A stretch of DNA of 64,000 bases from Streptomyces sp. Ru73 (GCF_002920575.1 NZ_PQSQ01000023.1:20273-84272), one strand, 5' to 3'. Shown: positions 16,777 to 28,283, counted from the first letter of the stretch. The notes: generated by a model not told the origin, from the letters alone. Numbers and translations: made by a program.

Positions 16777-17055
16777 TCAGAACTTGATGCCGCCGATCAT
16801 CCCCGCAACGTTCGTGGTGAACTGTCTGATGGTCGGCGCGATCGACGAGCTGGCGATGTAAAACCCCAGCAGTATGCAGACGACTGCGTGGCCCGCCTTC
16901 AAGCCTGACTTCTTCACCAGCAGGAAGACGATGATCGCCAGCAGCACCACCGCCGAAATCGAGAGTGCCACGGCGGTCACCTCCAAGTACGCACGGACGG
17001 AACGGGTTTGGGCGGATAGGACCCCGGCCGCTTTGGCCAATGGCTCCATACCCAC
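16777..17055 (-). CDS. Small two-helix membrane protein, unknown
   Basis: A 92-residue protein with two membrane helices (LSISAVVLLAIIVFLLV and HAVVCILLGFYIASSS) separated by the basic turn KKSGLKAG. The helix-loop-helix is followed by an amphipathic tail ending NVAGMIGGIKF. I do not recognise a named family. The topology is holin-like or similar to small accessory membrane proteins of mobile elements, but no mobile element is near. The start is GTG at 17055, or ATG at 17049 two codons later; neither ribosome-binding site is strong. It is monocistronic, with its own terminator, and divergent from the S9 peptidase. Confidence 0.65.
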   Translation of the reverse strand: MGMEPLAKAAGVLSAQTRSVRAYLEVTAVALSISAVVLLAIIVFLLVKKSGLKAGHAVVCILLGFYIASSSIAPTIRQFTTNVAGMIGGIKF

Positions 17056-17165
17056 ACGTCCCAGCGATCATAACTATCGATCCCTGCGCATATGCCGGTG
17101 CACGGTTGCAGAGTGGGGGCGCACACGATCTTGACGAGTGCGGCTGCCGTGAGCCCGGGGGCCCT

Positions 17166-17178
17166 TACGCTCGACCGC
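17166..17178 (+). promoter_or_regulatory. Putative leaderless promoter of the S9 peptidase
   Basis: TACGCT at 17166-17171 lies exactly 7 nt before the ATG, and no ribosome-binding site is present. This is the usual arrangement for leaderless actinobacterial transcripts. No good -35 box is visible. Confidence 0.4.
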
Positions 17179-19332
17179 ATGACCGGACAGCTCTCATTTC
17201 CCCGGCAGCACGCGCGTACCCAGCGCTTCAGCCTGGGCGTGCCGCGCGCCTTCAGCATCTCGCCGGACGGCGGCCGCGTCGTCTTCCTCCGCTCCCGATC
17301 CGGCACCGATCGGGCGAACGTCCTGTGGGTCCACGACCTTGACGCCGGGCGCGAGTACGCCGCCGCCGACCCGGCGGAACTCCTGGGCGGCGCCGACGAG
17401 GAACTGTCCCCCGAGGAAAGGGCGCGCCGCGAGCGTACCCGGGAGGGCTCGGCCGGCGTCGTCGGGTACGCCACCGACGCGGCCGTCGAGCTCGCCGCCT
17501 TCCCCCTCTCCGGCCGGCTGTTCGTCGCCGAGCTGCGGGCCGGTACCTGCCGCGAACTGGCCGTGCCGGGGCCGGTGGTGGACCCGCGCCCGTCCCCCGA
17601 CGGCCGGCACGTGGCGTACGTCGCGGGGGGCGCGCTGCGCGTCGCGCGCGTCGCGGACGACGGCACGGCGGACGACGACCGCGCGCTGGCGGCGCCGGAC
17701 GGGCCGAACGTGACGTGGGGCCTCGCGGAGTTCATCGCGGCCGAGGAGATGAGCCGGTACCGCGGCTTCTGGTGGTCGCCGGAGAGCGACCGGCTGCTGG
17801 CCGCGCGGGTCGACGACTCCCCCGTGCGCCGCTGGTGGATCTCCGACCCCGCACACCCGGAGAAGGCGCCGGCCGAGGTGGCCTACCCGGCGGCCGGCAC
17901 CGACAACGCCGAGGTCTCCCTCGCCCTGCTGGACCTGTCCGGCGAGCGCACGGACGTGGTCTGGGACCGCGAGCGCTACCCCTATCTCGCGCGGGTGCAC
18001 TGGTCGGCGGCCGGGCCGCCGCTGCTCCTGGTCCAGTCCCGCGACCAGCGGTCGCAGCGCTACCTGGCGGTCGACACCGAGACCGGCGCCACCCGCCTGG
18101 TGCACGCGGACGAGGACCCGGTGTGGGTCGAGCCGTACCCGGGCGTGCCGGCCTGGACGCCGGACCGGCGGCTGGTGCGGATCGCCGACGAGGGCGGCGC
18201 GCGCAAGCTCTTCGTCGGGGACCGGCCGCTGACGTCGGCGCCGCTGCACGTGCGCGGAGTGCTCGACATCGGTCCGGACGACGTGCTGTTCTCGGCCAGT
18301 GCGGAGGATCTGCACGATGTCGGGATCTACCGGGCGTGGTACCGCGGCAGCGGCGACCAGGGCGGCTGGGAGCGGGTGACGGAGCGCCCGTACGCCTCGT
18401 ACTCCTCCGCGGTGCGCGTGGGCGAGATCGCGGTCGTCTCGCACCTGTGCGCCGAGCGGCCGGGGACGAGCGTGGAGGTGCTGCGGCTGGCCGCCGACGG
18501 CAAGGAGACCCGGCTCGCGGAGATCCCCTCGTACGCGGAGACGCCGGTGCTCACCGCCCGGCCGCACTTCACGACGGCCGGCGAGCGGGAGATCCCGTGC
18601 GCGGTCCTGCTGCCGACCGGTTATCAGGAGGGGGACGGGCCGCTGCCGGTCCTGATGGACCCGTACGGCGGGCCGCACGCGCAGCGGGTGCTCGCGGCGC
18701 ACAACGTCTTCCTCACCTCGCAGTGGTTCGCCGACCAGGGCTTCGCCGTGGTGGTCGCGGACGGCCGGGGCACCCCGGGCCGCTCCCCCGCCTGGGAGAA
18801 GGCGGTGTACGGGCGGATCGCGGAGGTGACGCTGGAGGACCAGGTCGACGCGCTGCACGCGCTGGCGGAGCGGTTCCCGCTGGATCTGGACCGGGTGGCC
18901 ATCCGGGGCTGGTCCTTCGGCGGCTTCCTGGCCGGGCTGGCCGCGCTGCGCCGCCCGGACGTCTTCCACGCGGCGGTGGTGGGCGCGCCGGTCACCGACC
19001 AGCGGCTGTACGACACCCACTACACGGAGCGGTACTTGGGACATCCGGACGAGGACCCCGCGTCCTACGTGCGGAATTCCCTGGTCACCGATGCCGGGCT
19101 GGTGGCGGCCGCCGATCAGCACCGGCCAATGATGATCATTCATGGACTGGCCGACGACAACGTGGTGGTGGCGCATTCTCTGCGGTTCTCCTCGGCACTG
19201 CTGGCGGCCGGCCGGCCGCACGAGGTACTCCCGTTGTCCGGCGTGACCCATATGACCCCGCAGGAACAGGTGGCCGAAAACCTGCTTCTCCTGCAAGTCG
19301 CATTCCTCAAGCGGAGCCTGGGCCTCTCCTAA
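17179..19332 (+). CDS. S9 family prolyl-oligopeptidase (dipeptidyl peptidase IV-like)
   Basis: A 717-residue serine peptidase. The N-terminal two thirds form a beta-propeller of the DPPIV_N type, with repeated WSPE/RLVRI-type strands and the EFIAAEEMSRYRGFWWSP motif that in DPPIV binds the substrate N-terminus. The C-terminal alpha/beta hydrolase domain has the nucleophile in GWSFGG (Ser579), the acid in HGLADDN (Asp659) and the base in GVTHMT (His691). It has no signal peptide and is therefore probably cytoplasmic. The start ATG at 17179 lacks a ribosome-binding site and is probably leaderless. Its position before the bldK-type importer suggests, but does not prove, a role in degrading imported peptides. 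Confidence 0.92.
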   Translation: MTGQLSFPRQHARTQRFSLGVPRAFSISPDGGRVVFLRSRSGTDRANVLWVHDLDAGREYAAADPAELLGGADEELSPEERARRERTREGSAGVVGYATDAAVELAAFPLSGRLFVAELRAGTCRELAVPGPVVDPRPSPDGRHVAYVAGGALRVARVADDGTADDDRALAAPDGPNVTWGLAEFIAAEEMSRYRGFWWSPESDRLLAARVDDSPVRRWWISDPAHPEKAPAEVAYPAAGTDNAEVSLALLDLSGERTDVVWDRERYPYLARVHWSAAGPPLLLVQSRDQRSQRYLAVDTETGATRLVHADEDPVWVEPYPGVPAWTPDRRLVRIADEGGARKLFVGDRPLTSAPLHVRGVLDIGPDDVLFSASAEDLHDVGIYRAWYRGSGDQGGWERVTERPYASYSSAVRVGEIAVVSHLCAERPGTSVEVLRLAADGKETRLAEIPSYAETPVLTARPHFTTAGEREIPCAVLLPTGYQEGDGPLPVLMDPYGGPHAQRVLAAHNVFLTSQWFADQGFAVVVADGRGTPGRSPAWEKAVYGRIAEVTLEDQVDALHALAERFPLDLDRVAIRGWSFGGFLAGLAALRRPDVFHAAVVGAPVTDQRLYDTHYTERYLGHPDEDPASYVRNSLVTDAGLVAAADQHRPMMIIHGLADDNVVVAHSLRFSSALLAAGRPHEVLPLSGVTHMTPQEQVAENLLLLQVAFLKRSLGLS

Positions 19333-19355
19333 TAGGAGGGAACGAAGCGAAAAGC

Positions 19356-19392
19356 GACCGGCCGGGGAGGCTGTCGGCCTCCCCGGCCGGTC
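19356..19392. terminator. Strong terminator after the S9 peptidase
   Basis: A 16-bp perfect stem (GACCGGCCGGGGAGGC, 19356-19371, with 19377-19392) and a 5-nt loop, 24 nt after the stop. Confidence 0.85.
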
Positions 19393-19701
19393 CACGGCAC
19401 CCGCACGGCCGTACGCTGTCCAGGATGGCGCGTTCGTATATCGGTGCTGCGACGGCCAAGTGTCCTTCATGTTAAGGACGTTGAGGCCGATATGTCGCCC
19501 ATGCCGTACACCTCCGGTTCCTGTCAAGCACGCCTGAGCGTCAATCTGCGCAATCTTCGCTCAAGAAGCGAACAAGCTGGCTACGGTCGGTCCGCAGACT
19601 CTTGACTGCGCCGTAAATCACTTGCGAAAGTCCGCTCATCCAGCGGTGCGACTCGGTGCCGCTTCACGTTCCAAGAGAACTCGGCGCGGGGGCACTTCGC
19701 G
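19393..19701. other. Upstream region of the bldK-type operon
   Basis: About 309 bp without a gene and with a visible drop in GC content, as expected for a regulated promoter. It has a short inverted repeat GTCCTT/AAGGAC, the boxes TTGAGG and TTGACT, and no clear -10 partner. I cannot assign the start site. The importer's first gene has no strong ribosome-binding site within it. Confidence 0.45.
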
Positions 19702-20733
19702 ATGACTAGTCCATCCCAGACCGCGGTTTCCAAGACCGACACCCCAGGACTTGGACCCGACGGGCTGAGCAAGGGAAAGGACCGCAAGGGCGGCGAATTG
19801 GTCGGTCGTTCGCCCGGGCAATTGATGTGGGCACGGTTCAAGCGTGACCGCACCGGAGTGATCAGCGCCTGGGTCGTCCTCTTCTTCTTCGCCGTGGGCG
19901 CACTGGCCCCGGTCATCTCCAAGCTGTACGGCAAGGACCCCTACACGCGGTACGGCATGCTCACCCCGGGCCTGCTGACCAACGGCTACCCGACCCAGCC
20001 CAACGGCGGCATCTCGGGCGACTTCTGGTTCGGCATCGAACCGACCCTCGGCCGCGACGTCTTCATGCAGCTGGTCTACGGCATCCGCACCACGCTGTTC
20101 ACCGCGGTCGCGATCACCATCGCCTCGGTGCTGACGGCCATCGTGCTGGGCGTGGCGGCCGGCTACTTCGGCGGCAAGACCGACTACTTCATCGGCCGGG
20201 TCATCGACCTGCTGATGGCCTTCCCGAACCAGCTGTTCTTCGTGGCCTTCGTCCCCGTCGTGGGTGCCGTCTTCGTGGCCCCCGAGGACGCCATGCCGAC
20301 CTGGCTGCGCGCGACCATCCTGATCCTGGTGATGTGGTTCCTCGGCTGGATGAGCCTCGCGCGGCTGCTCCGAGGACAGGTCCTCTCCTTGCGGGAAAGG
20401 GAGTTCGTCGAGGCCGCGAAGGTCTCCGGCGCCTCACCGGCCCGCATCATCCGGCGCGAACTGCTGCCGAACGTGGTGACGCCGATCCTGGTCCAGTCGA
20501 CCTACATGCTGCCGAACTTCGTGACCTCCATCGCGGGCCTGTCCTTCCTGGGCGTCGGCTACGTCGAGCCCACCCCGGACTGGGGCCGGATGTTCGCGAA
20601 CGCAGCCGACTACTACCGCAATGACATCACGTACTTGTTCTTCCCGGGTCTCGCGATGGTGATCTTCATCGTCGCGTTCAACCTGCTCGGGGACTCGGTC
20701 CGGGACGCGTTCGACCCGAAGCGGGCTCGATGA
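19702..20733 (+). CDS. bldKA: Oligopeptide ABC transporter permease (BldKA-like, DppC type)
   Basis: A 343-residue inner-membrane permease with a 40-residue cytoplasmic head, six predicted helices and the EAA coupling motif VEAAKVSGASPARIIRRELLPN. The ending DSVRDAFDPK is typical of the DppC/OppC half. It begins a plus-strand cluster ordered permease, binding protein, permease, ATPase, ATPase, which is the order of S. coelicolor bldKA-E. BldK imports extracellular oligopeptide signals needed for aerial growth, and bldK mutants resist bialaphos. The assignment to bldK is by gene order and location, not by alignment. A DppC homologue placed ahead of the binding protein is unusual outside this family. 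Confidence 0.75.
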   Translation: MTSPSQTAVSKTDTPGLGPDGLSKGKDRKGGELVGRSPGQLMWARFKRDRTGVISAWVVLFFFAVGALAPVISKLYGKDPYTRYGMLTPGLLTNGYPTQPNGGISGDFWFGIEPTLGRDVFMQLVYGIRTTLFTAVAITIASVLTAIVLGVAAGYFGGKTDYFIGRVIDLLMAFPNQLFFVAFVPVVGAVFVAPEDAMPTWLRATILILVMWFLGWMSLARLLRGQVLSLREREFVEAAKVSGASPARIIRRELLPNVVTPILVQSTYMLPNFVTSIAGLSFLGVGYVEPTPDWGRMFANAADYYRNDITYLFFPGLAMVIFIVAFNLLGDSVRDAFDPKRAR

Positions 20734-20822
20734 GATCCGTTCCGTGGGGGGTGCTGCCACCCCGGCACCGCATGAGTCAGGCAGCAGCAACGGATCAACG
20801 ACAGGCAGGTGCATACACCGTC

Positions 20823-22628
20823 ATGAGCAGCAACCGTACGCGCAGAACTCACGCCACCCTGGTCGCGCTGGCCGCGGGCGCCCTCGTCCTCTCCGCCTGC
20901 AGCTCGGGCGCGGGGGCCGGGGCCGGCGGCGACGGCAACGACCGCTCGGGCGCGGAGAAGCAGCGCGAGCAGATCGCGTTCGGCGACGCCGCCGCGTCGA
21001 AGGGCAAGGCCGAGGAGGTGCCGGGCGCCCAGAAGGGCGGCACGATCAAGGTCTACCAGCGCGACACCTACTCGCACCTGGACCCGGCCCAGATCTACGT
21101 CAGTGACGAGGGCGCGCTCGCCACGCTGCTCTTCCGCAAGCTGACGACGTACCACATGGACAACAAGGGCAAGTACACCATCGTCGGTGACCTCGCCACG
21201 GACAGCGGCCAGTCCTCGGACGGCGGCAAGACCTGGAAGTACACCCTCAAGGACGGCGTGAAGTGGGAGGACGGCTCCCCGATCACGTCCAAGGACATCC
21301 GGCACACCGTGGAGCGGACCTTCGCGCCGTTCATCACCGACGGCCCGTACTACCTCCAGCAGTGGCTGGCGAACACCAACTCCACCGACTACCGCAAGCT
21401 CCTGAAGGACGGCCCGTACAAGGGCAAGCACCTGCCGGACAGCGTGCTGGAGACGCCGGACGACAAGACCGTCATCTTCCACTTCAAGACGCCGCACCCC
21501 GACCTGCCGTACGCGCTGGCCATGGCGGGCTACTCCGCGGTGCAGGAGAAGAAGGACACCAAGGAGAAGTACGACAAGGCCCCGCAGGCCTCGGGCCCGT
21601 ACAAGATCAAGCCGGGGTCCTTCAAGTCCGGCAAGGGCATGACGCTGGTCCGCAACACCGAGTGGGACCCGAACACCGACATCTCGCGCCACCAGTACGT
21701 CGACAAGTTCGACATCCAGTTCGGCGTCTCCTACCCGGACTCCACCCAGCGCCTGATCGCGGACAACGCGGACAACCAGAAGGCGATCAGCTTCAACAAC
21801 CAGGTCGACGCGGCCAGCATGCAGACCGTGTCCAACGACCCGAAGGTGAAGAAGCGTTCGACCTCGGGTTACCAGCCCTACGTCGGCGTCATCAACTTCA
21901 ACATGAAGCGGCTCAAGGACAAGAAGGTCCGCGAGGCCCTCGCGTACGCGATGCCGACGCAGGCCGTCCTGGACGCGTACGGCACGCCGGGCGGCGGCGA
22001 GCTGGCCGGCAGCTACATCAGCCCGACGGTCACCGGCTACAAGGACATCGACCCCTACGGCAAGCTGAAGAAGCCGCTGGGTGACGTGGCCAAGGCGAAG
22101 AAGCTCCTGAAGGAAGCCGGCAAGACCGGCATGAAGATCACCTTCGCCTACATGAACGCGCCGGAGCCGCAGAAGTACTCGGTCTCCATCGTCGACAACC
22201 TCAAGAAGGCCGGCTTCGACGTCCAGCCGAAGGACCTGCCCTCCGACACCTACTACGACGTCATCGGCAAGGTCGACAACAAGTTCGACATCTACGCCTC
22301 CGCGTGGGGTGCCGACTGGCCGAGCGCCTCGACCGTGCTGCCGCCCACCATGGACGGCCGCCAGGTCCAGGACGGTTCGCCGAACTACTCGCACTACAAC
22401 AACCCGGCCGTCAGCAAGGAGATGGACCGCATCGCCAAGATGTCGGACCAGGAGAAGGCGTCCGAGGAGTGGTTCAAGCTCAACGAGAAGATCCTCAAGG
22501 AGGACCTGCCGGCGATCCCGACCTTCTACTACAAGCAGATCCAGCTGCACGGTTCCAAGGTCGGCGGCGTCGTGAACAACGACATCATCAGCGGTGTCGA
22601 CCCGACGAAGCTGTACGTCAAGAAGTAA
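20823..22628 (+). CDS. bldKB: Oligopeptide-binding lipoprotein (BldKB-like)
   Basis: A 601-residue SBP_bac_5 family protein. The signal peptide ends in the lipobox LVLSAC, so Cys26 is the lipidated residue anchoring it outside the membrane, followed by a flexible Gly/Ala linker. Family motifs seen: FRKLTTYHM, WKYTLKDGVKWEDGSPITSKD, ASGPYKIK and VREALAYAMPTQ. A length near 600 residues fits BldKB rather than the shorter binding proteins of the other two clusters. The ATG at 20823 is chosen to give the lipoprotein signal. AGGTG lies 12 nt upstream, a weak ribosome-binding site. A strong hairpin follows the stop. Confidence 0.78.
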   Translation: MSSNRTRRTHATLVALAAGALVLSACSSGAGAGAGGDGNDRSGAEKQREQIAFGDAAASKGKAEEVPGAQKGGTIKVYQRDTYSHLDPAQIYVSDEGALATLLFRKLTTYHMDNKGKYTIVGDLATDSGQSSDGGKTWKYTLKDGVKWEDGSPITSKDIRHTVERTFAPFITDGPYYLQQWLANTNSTDYRKLLKDGPYKGKHLPDSVLETPDDKTVIFHFKTPHPDLPYALAMAGYSAVQEKKDTKEKYDKAPQASGPYKIKPGSFKSGKGMTLVRNTEWDPNTDISRHQYVDKFDIQFGVSYPDSTQRLIADNADNQKAISFNNQVDAASMQTVSNDPKVKKRSTSGYQPYVGVINFNMKRLKDKKVREALAYAMPTQAVLDAYGTPGGGELAGSYISPTVTGYKDIDPYGKLKKPLGDVAKAKKLLKEAGKTGMKITFAYMNAPEPQKYSVSIVDNLKKAGFDVQPKDLPSDTYYDVIGKVDNKFDIYASAWGADWPSASTVLPPTMDGRQVQDGSPNYSHYNNPAVSKEMDRIAKMSDQEKASEEWFKLNEKILKEDLPAIPTFYYKQIQLHGSKVGGVVNNDIISGVDPTKLYVKK

Positions 22629-22659
22629 CCGTGCCCCCGCGCCGGTGATCCCGGCGCCC

Positions 22660-22690
22660 GGTGTGCCCGTCCGGTCCGGACGGGCACACC
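22660..22690. promoter_or_regulatory. Intercistronic hairpin after the binding-protein gene
   Basis: GGTGTGCCCGTCCGG (22660-22674) is perfectly complementary to 22676-22690; the folded form would have about 12-13 bp. It lies 31 nt after bldKB and before bldKC. It may attenuate readthrough or protect the upstream mRNA, which would give the usual excess of binding protein over membrane parts. Confidence 0.6.
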
Positions 22691-22741
22691 GCGCGGTCCC
22701 CACTCACTCCTTCCGCTGCCCCACGAGAGCTGCGATCTGCC

Positions 22742-23719
22742 ATGCTTCGTTTCCTCTTCCGCCGGTCTCTCGGCGCGATCGTGATCCTGCTGCTGATCAG
22801 CGCGTTCACTTTCTTCCTGTTCTTCGCCGCCCCACGGGATCCCGCGCTGCTGTCCTGCGGAAAGAACTGCACCCCGGACGCCATCGCCCTGATTCACAAG
22901 AACCTCGGCCTGGACAAGCCGATCCCGGTCCAGTACTGGGACTTCATGTCCGGCATCGTGACCGGTCGCGACTTCGCCCAGGGTCCCTGCCCGGCACCGT
23001 GCTTCGGCTACTCCTTCGCCAACGGCGACCCCGTCTGGGACACCATCATCGACCGCTTCCCGACCACGGTCTCGCTGACCATCGGCGGCGCCGCGGTCTT
23101 CCTGACGGTCGGCCTGGGCACCGGCATGATCGCCGCCTGGAAGCAGGGCAAGCTGATCGACAAGGTCTTCAGCTCCGCCTCCCTGGTGCTGAGCTCGATG
23201 CAGATCTACTTCATCGGCCCCATCGTGCTGGCGCTGCTGGTGTACAACCTGGAGATCCTGGGACAGCCCAAGTACGTGAACTTCACGGACAATCCAGGGG
23301 CCTGGTTCATGGGCCTGCTGATCCCCTGGTGCGTCCTGTCGATCATCTTCACCGCGCAGTACACCCGTATGGCGCGCTCCTCGATGATCGAGCAGCTGGC
23401 CGAGGAACACGTCCGCACGGCACGCGCGAAGGGCATGTCGCGGGGCACGGTCTTCTTCCGGTACGCCTGGCGCGGCTCGCTCATCCCGATCGTGACCATC
23501 TTCGGCATCGACCTCGGGTCGCTCTTCGGCGGCGCGATGATCACGGAGCAGACGTTCGCCCTGCCGGGCCTGGGCACCCTCGCGGTGCAGTCCGTGCAGA
23601 ACACCGACCTGCCCATGGTCATGGGCGTGATGCTGTTCGCGGCGACGTTCATCGTCCTCTTCAACATCATCGTCGACGCCGCTTACGCGTTCATCGACCC
23701 GCGCGTGCGCCTGTCCTAG
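22742..23719 (+). CDS. bldKC: Oligopeptide ABC transporter permease (BldKC-like, DppB type)
   Basis: A 325-residue permease starting MLRFLFRRSLGAIVILLLISAFTFFLFF, the characteristic first helix of DppB/OppB proteins. The EAA motif is HVRTARAKGMSRGTVFFRYAWRGSLIP, and the end reads IIVDAAYAFIDPRVRLS. An unusual loop after helix 1 contains Cys pairs (LLSCGKNC and GPCPAPCFGY), which could form extracellular disulfides; the DppB proteins of the other two clusters lack this. The 113-nt gap to the binding-protein gene holds the hairpin. The next gene begins 11 nt after the stop. Confidence 0.78.
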   Translation: MLRFLFRRSLGAIVILLLISAFTFFLFFAAPRDPALLSCGKNCTPDAIALIHKNLGLDKPIPVQYWDFMSGIVTGRDFAQGPCPAPCFGYSFANGDPVWDTIIDRFPTTVSLTIGGAAVFLTVGLGTGMIAAWKQGKLIDKVFSSASLVLSSMQIYFIGPIVLALLVYNLEILGQPKYVNFTDNPGAWFMGLLIPWCVLSIIFTAQYTRMARSSMIEQLAEEHVRTARAKGMSRGTVFFRYAWRGSLIPIVTIFGIDLGSLFGGAMITEQTFALPGLGTLAVQSVQNTDLPMVMGVMLFAATFIVLFNIIVDAAYAFIDPRVRLS

Positions 23720-23730
23720 GAGAACCACCA

Positions 23731-24792
23731 GTGACCACACTCACCAAGACCGAAGGCGCACCGGTCCCGACCGGATCGGAACCCTTCCTGTCCGTGCGCG
23801 ACCTGTACGTGCGGTTCTCCACCGAGGACGGCATCGTGAAGGCCGTCGACGGACTCTCCTTCAACCTGGAGAAGGGCAGCACGCTCGGCATCGTCGGCGA
23901 GTCCGGCTCCGGCAAGTCGGTGACCAACCTCGCCATCCTGGGCCTGCACAACCCCGCCTCCACCGAGATCGCCGGCGAGATCACGCTGGACGGGCAGGAG
24001 CTGACCGGCGCGGGCGAACGCACGCTGCAGAAGCTGCGCGGCAACAAGATGGCGATGATCTTCCAGGACCCGCTGACGGCGCTGTCGCCGTACTACACGG
24101 TGGGCCGGCAGATCGCCGAGCCGTTCATGAAGCACACGGGCGCCAGCAAGCGCGAGGGCCGGCAGCGCGCCATCGAGATGCTGACCAAGGTCGGCATCCC
24201 GCAGCCGAACCTGCGGGTGGACGACTACCCGCACCAGTTCTCCGGCGGCATGCGCCAGCGCGCCATGATCGCCATGGCCCTGGTCTGCAACCCGGCACTG
24301 CTCATCGCCGACGAGCCGACCACCGCGCTGGACGTCACCGTCCAGGCGCAGATCCTGGACCTCCTCAAGGACCTCCAGCAGGAGTTCGGCTCGGCGATCA
24401 TCCTGATCACCCACGACCTCGGCGTGGTCGCCAACATGGCCGACGAGCTGCTGGTGATGTACGCGGGCCGGGCGGTCGAGCGCGGCTCGGTCCGGGACAT
24501 CCTCACCGAGCCCCAGCACCCGTACGCCTGGGGCCTGCTCGGCTCGATGCCGCGCCTGTCGGCCAGCGTCGACGAGCCGCTGCACCCGATCCCCGGCGCC
24601 CCGCCGAGCCTGCTCAACCCGCCCTCCGGCTGCCCGTTCCACCCGCGCTGCGCATACACCTCCGAGGTGGACGGCAGCCGCTGCTCCGACGAGCGGCCGC
24701 TGCTGGCACCGGGGCGCGCCTCGGCCTGCCACCTCACCGCCGAGCAGAAGCACACCTTCTTCACCGAGCAGATCAAGCCCCGGCTGGGCTAG
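23731..24792 (+). CDS. bldKD: Oligopeptide ABC transporter ATPase (BldKD-like, DppD type)
   Basis: A 353-residue nucleotide-binding subunit. Seen: Walker [10 protein letters not shown]-loop [10 protein letters not shown], signature [15 protein letters not shown], Walker B LLIADEP, H-loop ITHDLG, and the oligopeptide-transporter C-terminal domain with [12 protein letters not shown]. It should pair with the next ATPase to form the heterodimeric motor. The start is GTG at 23731 after TAGGAG, 8 nt away. Confidence 0.8.
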   Translation: MTTLTKTEGAPVPTGSEPFLSVRDLYVRFSTEDGIVKAVDGLSFNLEKGSTLGIVGESGSGKSVTNLAILGLHNPASTEIAGEITLDGQELTGAGERTLQKLRGNKMAMIFQDPLTALSPYYTVGRQIAEPFMKHTGASKREGRQRAIEMLTKVGIPQPNLRVDDYPHQFSGGMRQRAMIAMALVCNPALLIADEPTTALDVTVQAQILDLLKDLQQEFGSAIILITHDLGVVANMADELLVMYAGRAVERGSVRDILTEPQHPYAWGLLGSMPRLSASVDEPLHPIPGAPPSLLNPPSGCPFHPRCAYTSEVDGSRCSDERPLLAPGRASACHLTAEQKHTFFTEQIKPRLG

Positions 24793-24807
24793 GGAGCGAC
24801 GACCATC

Positions 24808-25959
<1,152 letters not shown>

Positions 25960-26050
25960 CCCGGGCTCCTCAGCCTCCACATCGGGCCGCGCCCGCCTCC
26001 CGACACCCCAGCACGACGGGAGGCGGGCATCCGGCCTGCACGGGCCCAAG

Positions 26051-26110
26051 AACCAGCCCGTCCGGCGACAAAACCAGCCCGTCCGGCGCTCGAGGACCGG
26101 GGGTCCGCGG
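26051..26110. repeat. Dispersed Streptomyces intergenic repeat, partly duplicated
   Basis: AACCAGCCCGTCCGGCG occurs at 26051 and again at 26072, a 21-bp tandem step. The second copy continues CTCGAGGACCGGGGGTCCG. I recall this CCAGCCCGTCCGGCG...GAGGACC sequence as one of the most frequent non-coding repeats in Streptomyces genomes. Confidence 0.6.
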
Positions 26111-26173
26111 GCAGCGCCCCCGTGCGACGGCGCCGCGGCGGGCGAGCACGGTGTCCGACCGTCCCTCCGCGCC

Positions 26174-26193
26174 GGTTGCTCGCGCAGTTCCCC
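26174..26193. repeat. Second dispersed Streptomyces intergenic repeat fragment
   Basis: GGTTGCTCGCGCAGTTCCCC matches, from memory, the reverse of the frequent element GGGGAACTGCGCGAGCAACC found downstream of many Streptomyces genes. It ends 6 nt before the stop of the convergent ATPase gene. Confidence 0.55.
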
Positions 26194-26198
26194 ACCGC

Positions 26199-27216
<1,018 letters not shown>

Positions 27217-27227
<11 letters not shown>

Positions 27228-28266
27228 GCGGGGGCTCCTCGTCTCGCAGGGTCTCCTCCCAGAAGTGGCAGGCGCTGGTCCGGCCGGGCGCCACGGCGTA
27301 CTGCGGCGGCCGGTCCGTGGTGCACATGTCCCGGGCCCGCGGGCAGCGCGGGTGGAAGGGGCAGCCGGGCGGGATGGCGGTCAGGCTCGGCGGCAGGCCC
27401 TTGATCGCGTACAGCTCCTGGCCCTTCTGGTCCAGGCGCGGGATGGAGTCGAGCAGCCCGCGGGTGTACGGATGGGCCGGCGCGCGGTAGAGGTCGTGCA
27501 CCGGCGCATGCTCCACGATCCGGCCCGCGTACATCACCGCGATCCGGTCGGCGACGTCCGCGACCACCCCCAGGTCGTGGGTGATCAGGATGAGCCCCAT
27601 GTCGTACTCCCGCTGGAGGTCGGCCAGCAGGTCCATGACTTGCGCCTGGACCGTGACGTCCAGCGCGGTCGTCGGCTCGTCGGCGATGATCAGGTCCGGC
27701 TCCAGGGCCAGCGCCATCGCGATCATGATGCGCTGGCGCATGCCGCCGGAGAACTGATGCGGATAGTCGCCCACCCGGCTGCGCGCGGCCGGGATGCGCA
27801 CCCGGTCCATCAGCTCGACCGCCTTGGCGCGTGCTTCCTTGCGCTTCATGCCCTGGTGGACCTCGTACATCTCGCCGAGCTGGGCGCCGACGGAGAGCAC
27901 CGGGTTCAGCGCGGAGAGCGCGTCCTGGAAGATCATCGCCATCCGGGCGCCGCGGACCTTGCGCCGCTCCTCGGGCGGGGCCTTGAGCAGGTCGCGCCCC
28001 TGGAAGAGGATCTCGCCGCCGGTGACGTAGCCGGGGGGCGAGTCGAGGATGCCCATGATCGCCTGGGCCGTGACGGACTTGCCGGACCCGGACTCGCCCA
28101 GCACGGCCAGCGTCTCGCCCGCGTCGACGCGGTAACTGACGCCGTTGACGGCCCTGCCGACGCCGTCCCGGGTACGGAACTCCACGTACAGGTCGCGGAC
28201 GTCGAGCAGCGCGGGCGACGCCGCACCGGGGTCCGGCGCGGCGTCGGGGTGGGTCGCGGTGGCCAT
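27217..28266 (-). CDS. Oligopeptide ABC transporter ATPase (DppD type), cluster 2
   Basis: A 349-residue ATPase. Seen: Walker [65 protein letters not shown] and [17 protein letters not shown]. The start is ATG at 28266 (MATATHPDA). The frame remains open upstream, where it reads antisense-like low-complexity residues, so the internal ATG is right. The segment [19 protein letters not shown] is identical in the paralogue of cluster 3. It lies 17 nt downstream of the DppC gene and overlaps the next gene. Confidence 0.88.
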
Positions 28267-28283
28267 CGGCTCTCTCCGTCTCC

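Noticed and set aside
16777..17055. Remnant of an integrative element or conjugative spread gene
   Set aside because: Small two-helix proteins occur in such elements, but there is no integrase, replication gene, tRNA or flanking direct repeat, and the neighbours are conserved core genes.
17131..17171. Full -35/-10 promoter TTGACG with TACGCT before the S9 peptidase
   Set aside because: The spacing is 29 bp, too long for a sigma-70-type promoter. Only the -10 and leaderless arrangement is kept.
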